Positions 47,486 to 56,262 are shown, counted from the first letter of the stretch. The stretch: DNA of 64,000 nucleotides from Bog-473 sp963717455 (GCA_963717455.1 OY970336.1:3410001-3474000), one strand, 5' to 3'. The notes: generated by a model from the letters alone, not told the origin. Program-made: numbers and translations.

Positions 47486-48607
47486 TCAGCCCCGGCGCCG
47501 CGCCCCACGGGCCGCGATGGCCCGGGTGTACACGTCGACGTAGCGCTCGGCCAGGGTGTCCATCGACCACGCCCGGGCGTACTCGGTCGCCTCCTTGCGC
47601 GCCTCGGGTGCCGAGCGCCCGCTCCCCTCGACGGCGTCGGCCACGGCGACGCCGAGCGCACGGGCCAGGGTCGGCGCGTCACCGGGCGCCACCAGCTCGG
47701 CGTGCCCCCCCGCCGCCAGCCGGTAGCCCTCGATGTCCGAGGCGACCACCGCGCAGCCGGCGGCCATGCCCTCGAGGAGCACCATCCCGAAGGACTCGCC
47801 GTGCAGCGACGGCGCGCACAGGACGTCGGCGCCGGCCAGGCGTGCCGCCACCTCGTCGTCGCTCAGCAGGCCGAGCCAGCGCACCCGATCCGACTCGGGG
47901 TACCGGCGCCGTTGCACCTCGCTCCCGGGCCCGTCGCCCGCCACCCAGAGGACCGCCGGCCGGTCCATCAGGGCGAACGCATCGAGGAGGACGTTCAGGC
48001 CCTTGCGCGCCTCGTGGCGCCCGAGGAAGAGCACGACCGGGCGCCCCTGCTCGTCGTGCCGCGGCACCGCCGACTCGAAGCGCGCCATGTCGACCCCGTT
48101 GAAGAGCACCTCGAAGTCGCCGCCCCCGGACCGCAGGCCCGTCTGACGGGCCGCCTCCGACACCGCCACCCGGATCTGCATCCGGCGGCCCACCAGCTCG
48201 GCGAGCGGCTTGAGCAGGGGCACCCAGCGGCTCACGCCGGCCCGGTGGTACGTCCCGACCATCGGGAGCGGGGCGGTGAGCACCAGGCCGTAGGCGGCCA
48301 TCGGCGCCAGGGGCTCGTGCACGTGCACCACGTCGAAGCCACCCGTGCGCACGAACCGCTCCACCCGCGCCGACGCGGTCGGCCACAGCGCCACCGGGGC
48401 GACCGACCCGTTGGAGTGCAGGGCGGTGGGCCGCCCGATCACGTAGTGCTCGCCCGCACCCTCGGGGACCGGCACGCCGGCGTCGGCGGGCCCGAGCACC
48501 GTCACGTCGTGCCCCAAAACACGCAGCGAGTGCGAGAGGCCCATCACCTGCCCCTGCACGCCGCCCGGGCGCGTCAGGGAGTACGGCGAGAGCATGGCGA
48601 TCTTCAT
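47486..48607 (-). CDS. pimA: Phosphatidylinositol alpha-mannosyltransferase PimA (GT4)
   Basis: 373 residues, intact. Transfers the first mannose from GDP-mannose to phosphatidylinositol at the inner membrane face. N-terminal lipid-side domain MKIAMLSPYSLTRPGGVQGQVMGLSHSLRVLGHDV; donor side FLGRHEARKGLNVLLDAFAL, and the GT4 motif PSLHGESFGMVLLEGMAAGCAVVASD. Orthology to PimA is supported by the direct linkage to patA and pgsA, the order found in mycobacteria. ATG 48607 overlaps the patA stop (ATGA). Confidence 0.87.
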   Translation of the reverse strand: MKIAMLSPYSLTRPGGVQGQVMGLSHSLRVLGHDVTVLGPADAGVPVPEGAGEHYVIGRPTALHSNGSVAPVALWPTASARVERFVRTGGFDVVHVHEPLAPMAAYGLVLTAPLPMVGTYHRAGVSRWVPLLKPLAELVGRRMQIRVAVSEAARQTGLRSGGGDFEVLFNGVDMARFESAVPRHDEQGRPVVLFLGRHEARKGLNVLLDAFALMDRPAVLWVAGDGPGSEVQRRRYPESDRVRWLGLLSDDEVAARLAGADVLCAPSLHGESFGMVLLEGMAAGCAVVASDIEGYRLAAGGHAELVAPGDAPTLARALGVAVADAVEGSGRSAPEARKEATEYARAWSMDTLAERYVDVYTRAIAARGARRRG

Positions 48608-49542
48608 CGGGGATCGCTCGGCCAGTTCGGCTGGAAGATGTGCCATTGCTCGGGGCGGGCACGGATGTCGTGTTCGAACACCCGCGCCAGGTCCTGGGTC
48701 ACGCGGGCGACGTCGTCGCGCAGGGAGCCGCTGCGGGTGGTGTCGATCGGCGCGTGCACGACGCCAGTGTGCCAATTCCCCGGGCCCGAGTAGACGACGA
48801 CGGGCACGAGCGGCGCACCGGTGCGCAAGGCGAGGGTCGCCGCCCCGCCGGGGAGCGTCGTGCGCTCCCCGAAGAACTCGACCTGCACCCCGTTGCCCGC
48901 CAGGTCGCGATCGCTCACGAGCCCGGCCACCTTCCCCTCCTTGAGCGCCCGCAGCAGTGCCGCGCTCGACCCCTCGCCCATCGGGACCGCGGTGAGCCCC
49001 ATGGCCTCGCGCTGTGCCACGAACCACTCGAAGAGCTGCTCGGGCTCGAGGCGCTCCACCACCGCCGACATGGGCATGCCCTCGAGCGCGAGCCAGTAGC
49101 CGCCCCACTCCCAGCTGCCCACGTGGGGCAGTGCCATGACGATGCCGCGGCCGAGGGCGAAGGCCGCCCGCAGATGGTCCTCGCCCGATTCGAGCCGGAA
49201 GCGGGCGCGCACGCCCGACTCCCTCTCGTACGGCAGGCGGGCGCCGTCGGCCCAGTAGCTCGCGTAGGAATCGAAGGTGCGCCGGCTCCAGCGCCGCACG
49301 AGCGCGGGGTCGGGCTCGACGCCGTCGACGCACTCGCTGCCGAGCACCCGCCGCATGTGGCGCTCGTTCATGGCGAGGGCGCTGCCCCTGCGCAGCGCCA
49401 TGACACGGGCGACCCCGCGGGCCACACCCTGCGCGAGGGGTTCGGGCATGTGCCCCATGGCTGCGCCGAGGCCCCGGTAGGTGAGGTAGCGGCTCGTGTC
49501 GTGCCAGCCCCCCAGGGTCCCGCCCTCCCCGGCCTCTTTCAC
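48604..49542 (-). CDS. Phosphatidylinositol mannoside acyltransferase (PatA/LpxL-like)
   Basis: 312 residues. LPLAT-fold membrane-associated acyltransferase. Motifs: GIVMALPHVGSWEWGGYWLAL with catalytic His, GEGSSAALLRALKEGKVAGLVSDRD, and TLPGGAATLALRTGAPLVPVVVY. In the pgsA-patA-pimA context it should acylate the mannose of PIM1/PIM2. It begins 31 bp after pgsA and overlaps pimA by 4 bp. Confidence 0.87.
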   Translation of the reverse strand: MKEAGEGGTLGGWHDTSRYLTYRGLGAAMGHMPEPLAQGVARGVARVMALRRGSALAMNERHMRRVLGSECVDGVEPDPALVRRWSRRTFDSYASYWADGARLPYERESGVRARFRLESGEDHLRAAFALGRGIVMALPHVGSWEWGGYWLALEGMPMSAVVERLEPEQLFEWFVAQREAMGLTAVPMGEGSSAALLRALKEGKVAGLVSDRDLAGNGVQVEFFGERTTLPGGAATLALRTGAPLVPVVVYSGPGNWHTGVVHAPIDTTRSGSLRDDVARVTQDLARVFEHDIRARPEQWHIFQPNWPSDPR

Positions 49543-49573
49543 CCCGAGCTCGGCAACCGGAGCGTGCGCCGGC

Positions 49574-50443
49574 TCAGGCTGCGGGCGGGGTGCGGCGGCC
49601 GTTGCCGCGGCGTGCGCCCGGGGTCCCGTCGGCGTGGCCCCGGTCGGCCCGGCGGCGCTCGCGCAGCGTCCGCCCCGAGCGGCTGCTCAGCGCCTCCTGG
49701 CGGCGGGCCCGCCAGCGCCCGACGGGCGCCCCGGAGGTCCTGGTCCGGGCGAGGTCCCGGCGCGGCACGCCGTCGCCCTGGCGACCTTCGCGCCAGGTGC
49801 GCCAGCGCGAGTCCACCCGACCCTCCCGCCACGCCTCGATGCGGCGGGCGATCACCCGGTCTCGGCCCGACGCCGCGTTCCAGACCTTCACGAAGCGCGC
49901 CACGGCGGTGAACGTGATGAGGGCGAAGAGGAGCCAGAGCACGGGGACGAAGATCACGGTGCTGAGGAACGCAACGCCGAGCAGGAACATCCGCTCGCCC
50001 CGCTCCATGAGGCCGCCCTTGGCCTGGAGCCCGAGCGACTCTGCCTTCGCCCTCTCGTAGGAGACGAGCGCGGTCACGGCCAGGATGGCCATGGGCAGCA
50101 GCGCGAGGTGGCCCTCCCCACGGTTGACGAGGTACCAGGCGCACCCGAGCATGAGGACGGCGTCGGCGACGCGGTCGGTGACCGAATCGAAGAAGGCGCC
50201 GCGCACCGAGGCCGTGCCCGCCGCCTTGGCGACGGGGCCGTCGAGGAGGTCGTGCATGCCCGTCACGATGAGGAAGATGATGGCGAGGTGGAGGTGGCCG
50301 GTGGCCACGAGGACCGCCGTGGCGGTGGCCGAGAGCAGCCCGGTGGCCGTGAGCACGTCGGCGGTGATGCCGTGGCGGTGCAGTGTCTCGCCGACCGGGC
50401 CGGTGGTCCGGTCGACGGCAGTTCGCCAGCGGCCGTCGAACAT
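49574..50443 (-). CDS. pgsA: CDP-alcohol phosphatidyltransferase (PgsA, PI-phosphate synthase-like)
   Basis: 289 residues. Integral membrane enzyme joining CDP-diacylglycerol to an alcohol, here probably inositol phosphate given the PIM neighbours. The CDP-OH-P motif is present as HDLLDGPVAKAAGTASVRGAFFDSVTDRVAD, i.e. D-x2-D-G-x2-A-K-x8-G-x3-D-x3-D: the usual Arg after Ala is Lys. A long, Arg-rich C-terminal tail of about 80 residues (EAWREGRVDSRWRTWREGR...) is atypical and probably cytosolic. ATG 50443. Confidence 0.85.
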   Translation of the reverse strand: MFDGRWRTAVDRTTGPVGETLHRHGITADVLTATGLLSATATAVLVATGHLHLAIIFLIVTGMHDLLDGPVAKAAGTASVRGAFFDSVTDRVADAVLMLGCAWYLVNRGEGHLALLPMAILAVTALVSYERAKAESLGLQAKGGLMERGERMFLLGVAFLSTVIFVPVLWLLFALITFTAVARFVKVWNAASGRDRVIARRIEAWREGRVDSRWRTWREGRQGDGVPRRDLARTRTSGAPVGRWRARRQEALSSRSGRTLRERRRADRGHADGTPGARRGNGRRTPPAA

Positions 50444-50725
50444 GAAGCTCCTCGTCGTGCGCCGCCCCGGAAAGGGGGGCGCTGGTTGCAAGAGTTTACC
50501 ATCGAACCCACGAATCCAGGGGGTGCGGGGGCCCCCGGTTCGCCCTCCGGGGCGGACCGCCGCCCGCCCGCCACGGTCGGATCCCGTGCAGAATCCCTGG
50601 TCGAAGCCCTCCGGGCCGTCGACCGGCCCCACAGACGGCGCCGCCGGGCCCGTACTCCTCCACGCGTGACTCGACGCCGTGGTGCGGCGACACGTAGGGC
50701 CACCCGTCCCTGACCCGTGTGGCGG

Positions 50726-50769
50726 CCCGTTGTGACGGCATTGTGCGCCCGTTGTGGCGGCGTTGTGCG
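50726..50769. repeat. 22-bp tandem repeat, two copies
   Basis: CCCGTTGTGRCGGCRTTGTG-CG is present twice head to tail (50726-50747 and 50748-50769) with two differences. It lies in the 362-bp divergent gap between pgsA and the GT2 gene. It may be a binding site for a regulator or a neutral duplication. Nothing else in 50444-50805 was recognised. Confidence 0.75.
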
Positions 50770-50805
50770 CTGCGGGCGGGCGCCGGCGCGCGTGCCGGGC
50801 CGGAC

Positions 50806-51759
50806 ATGGCCTCCGATAGCCTCGCCCGTCGAGATGCCACGCTGTGCAGCGGACGCCCGGCCTCATCCCACCCGCGCGCAGGGCAGGCCGACGACGTGAC
50901 CGTGCCGGCGCCGCGGGAAGGGAGGGCCCGGGGGCCCGAACCCGACATCACGGTGCTCCCCGACGCCACCCTCGACGTCTCCATCGTCGTGCCGTACTAC
51001 AACCCCGGGGAGCGGCTGCGCACGACGGTCGCGCACATGGTGCGCGTGCTCGATGCGTCCGGCATGACCTTCGAGATCATCACCGTGTCCGACGGCTCGA
51101 CCGACGGCAGCCCCTTCACCCTCGAGGGCTTCCCCGACAACGTGGTGCGGCGCGTCTCGTTCGACACGAACGTCGGCAAGGGCCACGCGCTCAGGGCGGG
51201 ACTGGCGATGGGGCGGGGCCGGTATCTCGGCTTCATCGACGCCGACGGCGACATCTCCCCGGAGTTCCTCGCCCCCTTCGTCTCCGTGATGCGCTCCGAG
51301 GAGCCCGACATCATCATCGGGAGCAAGCGGCACCCCGGCTCCTCGGTGCACTACCCGCCCCTGCGGCGGCTCTACTCCTGGGGCTACCAGCACCTCATCC
51401 ACCTCCTCTTCCGCCTGAACGTCAAGGACACCCAGGTGGGGATCAAGATGGTGGACCGCACGGTCATCGCCGACGTCCTGCCCCTGCTGCGTGAGAGCCG
51501 CTTCGCGCTCGACCTCGAGCTCCTCGTCGTGGCCCGGCGCCTCGGCTACACCCACATCGTGGAGGCGCCGGTGGCGATTCAGGAGCGCTTCGGCAGCACC
51601 ATCTCGCTCAAGGCGGTGTGGCTGCTCCTGGTCGACACGCTGGGCCTCTTCGTCCGGTTCTCCATCCGCCACGAGTACGACGCCGCGATCGCGGCCCGGA
51701 CGGCGGGCCCCGACGCCGGTGGCGGCGGCGACGGGCCCGGCGCCGCGACCAGGTGCTGA
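50806..51759 (+). CDS. GT2-family glycosyltransferase (polyprenol-phosphate type)
   Basis: About 317 residues from ATG 50806; GTG 50896 is an alternative that skips a low-complexity N-terminus. GT-A fold: VSIVVPYYNPGERLRTTVAHMVRVLD, EIITVSDGSTDGS, NVGKGHALRAGLAMGRGRYLGFIDADGD (acidic DADGD metal site), IIIGSKRHPGSSVHYPPLRRL. C-terminal amphipathic/hydrophobic segment (AVWLLLVDTLGLFVRFS) could anchor it. It resembles dolichol/polyprenol-phosphate sugar transferases such as mycobacterial Ppm1 domain 2. A link to lipoglycan assembly with the divergent PIM genes is plausible, not shown. Confidence 0.82.
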   Translation: MASDSLARRDATLCSGRPASSHPRAGQADDVTVPAPREGRARGPEPDITVLPDATLDVSIVVPYYNPGERLRTTVAHMVRVLDASGMTFEIITVSDGSTDGSPFTLEGFPDNVVRRVSFDTNVGKGHALRAGLAMGRGRYLGFIDADGDISPEFLAPFVSVMRSEEPDIIIGSKRHPGSSVHYPPLRRLYSWGYQHLIHLLFRLNVKDTQVGIKMVDRTVIADVLPLLRESRFALDLELLVVARRLGYTHIVEAPVAIQERFGSTISLKAVWLLLVDTLGLFVRFSIRHEYDAAIAARTAGPDAGGGGDGPGAATRC

Positions 51760-51849
51760 ACCGGACCGGCCCGAGCAGGCCGCCAGGAGCGGTCGTACAC
51801 TCCATGTCGAGAGCCAGCTCAGAACCGGCAGTACGGACGGAGGGACCAG

Positions 51850-53943
51850 GTGCCACACGACCCGACCGCAATTCGTAACGTCGCCCTCGTGGGGCACCAC
51901 GGTGCCGGCAAGACCACCCTGGCCGAGGCGCTGCTCGCCGCCACGGGGTCGATCGCCCGACGGGGGTCCGTGGAGAAGGGCACCACCGTCATGGACTTCG
52001 AGCCCGAGGAGGTGGCGCGCCAGCTGTCCATCTCGACGAGCATGGCCCCCTTCACGGTCAACGGGGTCAAGGTGAACCTGCTCGACACCCCCGGCTACGC
52101 CGACTTCGCCGGCGAGATGATCACCGCCCTGGCCAACGTCGACCTGGCCGTCGTGGTGGTCAGCGCCACCGACGGCGTCCAGGCCCAGACCGAGGACGCC
52201 TGGCGCGCCGCCGCCCGCCTCGGCGTGCCCCGCGTGATCGTCATCAACAAGCTCGACCGGGAGCGGGCGGACTTCGACCGCGCGCTGGCCGAGATCAGGG
52301 CGACCTTCGGCGCCGGCGTGGCCCCCGTCGAGCTCCCCATCGGGCACGAGGCCGACTTCCACGGCGTCATCGACCTGCTCGACGACACGGCGACGCACTA
52401 CGACACCCCGGCCGCGGGGGCGCCCGTCGACGGCACCGTCCCGCCGTCCGGCCACGAGGGCCCCATCCCCGACGACCTCGTCCACGAGGAGCACACCGTC
52501 CACGAGCAGCTCGTGGAGGGGATCGTGGTGGGCGACGACGACCTCATGGAGCGCTACCTCAACGGCGAGACGCTCGACTACGCCGAGCTCGAGAAGAGCC
52601 TGGCGGGCGGCGTCGCCTCGGCGAGCGTCTTCCCGGTGCTGTGCTGCTCTGCCGCGAGCGGGGTCGGGGTCGACCGGCTCGCCCGCCTGATCGAGGAGCT
52701 GTGCCCCAGCCCCGCCTCGCGCCCGCCGGCGCTCGCCACGGCGGGGACCGAGACCGTCGAGATCGCGACCGACCCCGCGGGCCAGACCGTCCTCACGGTG
52801 ACCAAGACCTACAACGACAGCCACACCGGCAAGATGTCGCTGTGCAAGGTCGTCTCGGGCACGCTGCAGCCCGACGCCGTCCTCGTCAACCCGCGCACCA
52901 GGGAAGAGGAGCGGCTGCACGCGCTCCAGTGCATCGCGGGGCACGCCACCGCCCCCGCCACGAGCGTCCCCGCGGGTGACTTCGTGGCGGTGCCCCGGCT
53001 GAACGGGACGCGCACCGGTGACACCCTGGCGCCCAAGGGCCAGCCCGTCGTCGTGCCGCCGCCCACGTTGCCGGCGCCCGCGCTGCAGGTCGCGGTGAAG
53101 CCGGCGACGAGGGCGGACGACGACAAGCTGATGTCGGGCCTGCAGCGGCTGTGCGACGAGGACCCGTCGCTCACCGTGACCCGCGACGACGAGACGCACC
53201 AGACCATCCTCGGCGTGAGCGGGGAGGTGCACCTGTCCGTGACCCTCGAGCGCCTCGAGCGCAAGTGCAACGTGCACGTCGAGCGCGAGGAGCTGCGCAT
53301 CCCCTACCGCGAGACCATCACGCGGCCGGCCCAGGCCGAGGGCAAGCACAAGAAGCAGTCCGGCGGCCACGGCCAGTTCGGCGTCTGCCACCTGCGCCTC
53401 GAGCCGCTCCCCCGTGGCGAGGGCTTCGCGTTCCGCGACGAGGTGGTCGGGGGTGCGATCCCCCGCCAGTACATCCCCGCCGTCGAGAAGGGCGTGCTCG
53501 AGTCGTTCACCGGCGGGGGCATGTACGGCTATCCGGTCGTCGACATCGCGGTGACGGTCGACGACGGGAAGGCGCACTCGGTCGACTCCAACGAGGTCAG
53601 CTTCAAGATGGCGGCGGCGCTCGCGATCAAGGCGGCCATGGCCGAGGCGGGGCCGATCATCCTCGAGCCGATCTCGCGCCTGGAGGTCACGGTCCCGGCC
53701 GAGTGCCAGGGTGACGTGCTGGGTGACCTCCACTCGCGCCGGGCCCGCATCATCGGGACCGACACCGCAGCCGACGAGGGCTACCAGACCGTGACCGCCA
53801 CCGCACCCACGGCGGAGCTCACCCGCTACGCCGTCGACCTGCGTGCGCTGACCGGCGGGCGCGGCTCCTTCACCGTGGCCTACGACCACTACGACGCGGT
53901 GCCCGAGCACCTGATGGCGTCGATCCCCAAGCTCGAGAGCTGA
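51850..53943 (+). CDS. Elongation factor G-like GTPase (type 2)
   Basis: 697 residues, intact, GTG start with GGAGGGACCAGG about 5 bases before it. G-domain: Walker A VALVGHHGAGKTT, switch II LLDTPGYADFAG, NKLD in VINKLDRERADF. Then EF-Tu-like domain II and the EF-G domains III-V (EVHLSVTLERLERKCNVHVEREELRIPYRETI, KHKKQSGGHGQFGVCHLRLEPL, FTGGGMYGYPVVDIAVTVDDG). It has the shorter, divergent form typical of the second actinobacterial EF-G (not in the rpsL-rpsG-fusA-tuf operon). Role in ribosome recycling or translation under stress is inference. Confidence 0.88.
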   Translation: MPHDPTAIRNVALVGHHGAGKTTLAEALLAATGSIARRGSVEKGTTVMDFEPEEVARQLSISTSMAPFTVNGVKVNLLDTPGYADFAGEMITALANVDLAVVVVSATDGVQAQTEDAWRAAARLGVPRVIVINKLDRERADFDRALAEIRATFGAGVAPVELPIGHEADFHGVIDLLDDTATHYDTPAAGAPVDGTVPPSGHEGPIPDDLVHEEHTVHEQLVEGIVVGDDDLMERYLNGETLDYAELEKSLAGGVASASVFPVLCCSAASGVGVDRLARLIEELCPSPASRPPALATAGTETVEIATDPAGQTVLTVTKTYNDSHTGKMSLCKVVSGTLQPDAVLVNPRTREEERLHALQCIAGHATAPATSVPAGDFVAVPRLNGTRTGDTLAPKGQPVVVPPPTLPAPALQVAVKPATRADDDKLMSGLQRLCDEDPSLTVTRDDETHQTILGVSGEVHLSVTLERLERKCNVHVEREELRIPYRETITRPAQAEGKHKKQSGGHGQFGVCHLRLEPLPRGEGFAFRDEVVGGAIPRQYIPAVEKGVLESFTGGGMYGYPVVDIAVTVDDGKAHSVDSNEVSFKMAAALAIKAAMAEAGPIILEPISRLEVTVPAECQGDVLGDLHSRRARIIGTDTAADEGYQTVTATAPTAELTRYAVDLRALTGGRGSFTVAYDHYDAVPEHLMASIPKLES

Positions 53944-53944
53944 C

Positions 53945-53983
53945 CCGGGGGATCGAAACCCGGCTTGGTGACCATCCCCCCGG
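53945..53983 (+). terminator. Hairpin after the EF-G-like gene
   Basis: CCGGGGGAT at 53945-53953 can pair with ATCCCCCCGG at 53974-53983 (one unpaired C), starting 2 bp after the stop codon. No T tract follows, which is common in high-GC actinobacteria. Confidence 0.55.
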
Positions 53984-54101
53984 CCACGCACCGCTCCGAT
54001 CGGCGTACTGGGCTACCACGAACGTCGACTTCCAGAGGCTGCAATGAGACCTTGCCCTGAGCGGGTAGGCCCCTGGCCTCTCGGCCAAGGGCCCCCCATC
54101 A

Positions 54102-54131
54102 GAACCGGACGTGCGGGACCGCATCCGGCTC
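54102..54131 (-). ncRNA. Group II intron domain V
   Basis: GAGCCGGATGCGGT...CCGCACGTCCGGTTC folds into the short conserved hairpin that is the catalytic heart of group II introns. It begins 15 bp after the reverse transcriptase stop, the normal position. The terminal loop is shorter than the usual GNRA tetraloop form, possibly one or more bases missing. Confidence 0.75.
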
Positions 54132-54146
54132 ACCCAAGACTGCGCC

Positions 54147-55517
54147 CTATGCGGGCGAGAGTCGCCTGGCCCGAGCAATCTCTTCCAAACTGACCAGACC
54201 GAGACTGCGGAGCAGATGATTCGGCATTTTCAGGGTTGAGATGTAGCGGGCCTTCGAGCCGCGTGCTTTGGAGCGGAGCCGCGTACGTATCCAGCCGTCA
54301 AGGTCTGAAAAGAGCTCAAGGACGTCGCCGATGGCGAAGTAGTTGGCCCATCCCCGAAGGAGAGGGTTCAGATCCTTGATCATCTGGGGTATCGACACGG
54401 GCGCCTTCCGACGGGTGAGAGACCTCACCCTTTCTTTGAACGCGCTCAGGGATTTCGGTCTCGGTCGCAGATACCTCCCGAGAACAATGAACCCAAGAAA
54501 CTCGAATCCTTCGGTCATCTTCTTCACGCCGGACTTGGACTCGGCAACGTGGAGTCCCATGTCGGCCAGTAGCTGGCGAACAAGGACATCAGCAGCCTGC
54601 GCCTCGATCCGGCGGTCCGTGAGAATCACGAAGTCGTCGGCGTAGCGAATGAGCCGGAAGCCGGCCCGTCGCACTTCGACATCAAGGCGGTGGAGGTAGA
54701 TGTTGGCCAGGAGGGGTGAGATCACCCCTCCTTGGGGCGTCCCAGCCAGCGACGGAACGTGTCCCTCGTCGGTCAGAACTCCGGCTTTGAGCCACCTGCG
54801 GATGAGCCCGATCACCTCGGGGTCGTCGACCTCCTTGGCCACCTCCCGCAGCAGGCGGGGGTGATGCAGGTGATCGAAGAAACCCTCGATGTCGAACTCG
54901 GCGACCCACCGGTCACCACGCAGATTCGCCTGACGAACCCAATGCACCGCTGCCTGGGCACTCTTGCCTGGCCGGTAGCCGAAGCTGCAGGGCAGGAACT
55001 TGGCTTCGAACAGCGGCTCGATCACCTGACGGGTGGCCTGTTGGACCACCCGATCGGCAACTGTCGGTATGCCCAACGGACGCATGCGCCCGTCAGGCTT
55101 TGGGATCTCGACTCGCCGCACGGGCGGCGGGACGTATCGCTCGGCGGAGAGCAGCCGCCGACGAAGCGTCTCGAGTTGGTGCTCGTGATCGGCTTCGAAG
55201 CTGGCGATGCTCTGCCCATCGATCCCGGCTGCCCCTCGGTTCGCCCGGACGTTCCTCCAGGCGCTCACAAGGTTGGCCGGTGCTGCGATCGCCTCCAACA
55301 GCTGGCCCACGGGCCAGCCCTCCCTTCTCTCAGCCGCTCCCCTCGCCCCGTGATTCCCGGGCAGGCCGCCAGCACCGTTGTGCTGGTCCCGCTGCTGAGC
55401 CGGGTGTTCGTGGTGCTCGCTTTGCGGCTTGGTCTCGGTCGGTCCCTTCGCCGGCACCACCGGTCCTCTCGGATCAGCAGGCCGCCCACTCACGCCGTGG
55501 AGCGGGTCAGCGGGCAT
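54147..55517 (-). CDS. ltrA: Group II intron reverse transcriptase/maturase
   Basis: 456 residues from ATG 55517 (a frame extends to 55637). N-terminal RT domains: NVRANRGAAGIDGQSIASFEA, RRVEIPKPDGRMRPLGIPTVADRVVQQA, the PCSFGYRPGKSAQAAVHWVR block, EFDIEGFFDHLHH with first catalytic Asp, GTPQGGVISPLLANIYLHRLD, and the active site LIRYADDFVIL (YADD). The maturase X domain follows (LNPLLRGWANYFAIGDVLELFSDLDGWIRTRLR). No HNH endonuclease domain is seen at the C-terminus, as in class C introns and some others. All catalytic residues are present, so the intron may be mobile. Confidence 0.92.
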   Translation of the reverse strand: MPADPLHGVSGRPADPRGPVVPAKGPTETKPQSEHHEHPAQQRDQHNGAGGLPGNHGARGAAERREGWPVGQLLEAIAAPANLVSAWRNVRANRGAAGIDGQSIASFEADHEHQLETLRRRLLSAERYVPPPVRRVEIPKPDGRMRPLGIPTVADRVVQQATRQVIEPLFEAKFLPCSFGYRPGKSAQAAVHWVRQANLRGDRWVAEFDIEGFFDHLHHPRLLREVAKEVDDPEVIGLIRRWLKAGVLTDEGHVPSLAGTPQGGVISPLLANIYLHRLDVEVRRAGFRLIRYADDFVILTDRRIEAQAADVLVRQLLADMGLHVAESKSGVKKMTEGFEFLGFIVLGRYLRPRPKSLSAFKERVRSLTRRKAPVSIPQMIKDLNPLLRGWANYFAIGDVLELFSDLDGWIRTRLRSKARGSKARYISTLKMPNHLLRSLGLVSLEEIARARRLSPA

Positions 55518-56035
55518 TACCCCGCCTTGAGCACTACTACGAACCGTCTGACTCCTCGGAGAGCATCGGTCTGCTTTTCCCTTTCGGTTATGGCATCGCC
55601 TACCCGACCCCCATCGGTCCGCCGATCGGGCCTTCATGGACCTCCGACCACCTCGCTAGAGGTCAGGCGTCGTCTGTGGGGACATCACAGGACCCTACGA
55701 GGTCTCCCCGGATCACCTCGTCGACATTTTCGCCACGGTCCGCCGCAACCACCCCCCGGAGTCCAGGTCATCACAACGACCGTTCATCGACATGCCCTGA
55801 TGATCGGCTTCCCTTTAGCGCGGGAGGTCGCCACTCACAGAAGGCCTTCTAGCGGTTCACTGCTCGTTCGAACCTGTGGCTTCGCCTCCGCCCCCTTCAG
55901 ACCCCTCGTCGCCGAGACGCCCTGGGCATCAGCTACTGAACTTCAACGGCCAAAGCTCAGAAAGGATTCTCACCTCCTTGCCGACGCGGCTGCCGGGCGT
56001 ACGCGCGCAGAAGGGGCCCGAAGGCCCCTTCGCAC

Positions 56036-56139
56036 GTCTGCCTCTCCTTGACTGCCTCCCAGAATACCAGTCGGCGTCATTGCCTCGACGACCGTTCTCC
56101 GGGTGCGCCCTGGGACTGGATGTCTGGCTCTCCTTGACT
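56036..56139. repeat. 18-bp direct repeats flanking the intron 5' exon
   Basis: GTCTGCCTCTCCTTGACT at 56036-56053 and GTCTGGCTCTCCTTGACT at 56122-56139 differ by one base. The first copy ends exactly at the inferred intron 5' boundary, so it is the intron's 5' exon, where the IBS1/IBS2 recognition bases lie. The second copy leads into the tRNA-like sequence. This suggests that a duplicated or alternative target site sits 86 bp away. Confidence 0.75.
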
Positions 56140-56175
56140 ACGAGGGTGCACCGGGTTCGATTCCCGGCCGGGGCG
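56129..56175 (+). pseudogene. tRNA-like 3' half (T-arm and acceptor strand)
   Basis: CCGGG-TTCGATT-CCCGG (56151-56167) is a perfect tRNA T-arm, followed by CCGGGGC and a discriminator-like G. An anticodon-arm-like TCTCC-TTGACTA-CGAGG (56129-56145) precedes it, with GAC at the anticodon position, but the last stem pair is C-C. No upstream strand matches GCCCCGG, the D-arm is not canonical and position 8 is not T. It may be a tRNA remnant left at an integration site, or a tRNA damaged by indels. Confidence 0.35.
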
Positions 56176-56187
56176 CCCTACCCGAGG

Positions 56188-56231
56188 GTCGGGCTGCTGA
56201 TGGCCAGTCACCGTCGCAAAGGCAGCCCGAC
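56188..56231. terminator. Hairpin between tRNA-like remnant and lipoprotein gene
   Basis: Perfect 10-bp stem GTCGGGCTGC / GCAGCCCGAC (56188-56197 and 56222-56231) with a 24-base loop, 32 bp beyond the lipoprotein gene stop. It could end transcription from either side. Confidence 0.45.
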
Positions 56232-56262
56232 ACTCCGGGGTTCGAATGGCCCGCCTAATAAC

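Larger units (their letters stand above)
54059..56035 (-). mobile_element. Group II intron with encoded reverse transcriptase
   Basis: Retroelement RNA of about 1.98 kb on the minus strand. The 5' end is GTGCG at 56035-56031 (consensus GUGYG), followed by a UUCG-capped stem (56010-56031) and a GGTGAGAATCC segment typical of domain I. An ORF fills domain IV. Domain V (54102-54131) and a domain VI stem-loop with a GAGA loop and a bulged A opposite T54066 complete the ribozyme. The 3' boundary is placed 6-8 bases after the bulged A (54058-54060); the usual AY end is not obvious, so this end is uncertain by a few bases. It lies between the EF-G-like gene and a tRNA-like remnant, interrupting no gene I can identify. 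Confidence 0.82.

Noticed and set aside
50863..53991. A 1042-residue antisense frame opposite the EF-G-like gene
   Set aside because: It mirrors the third-codon bias of the strongly conserved GT2 and EF-G genes and has no domain of its own.
56105..56178. A complete, functional tRNA-Val(GAC)
   Set aside because: The T-arm is perfect, but the acceptor 5' strand, D-arm and one anticodon pair do not match; only a tRNA-like fragment is supported.
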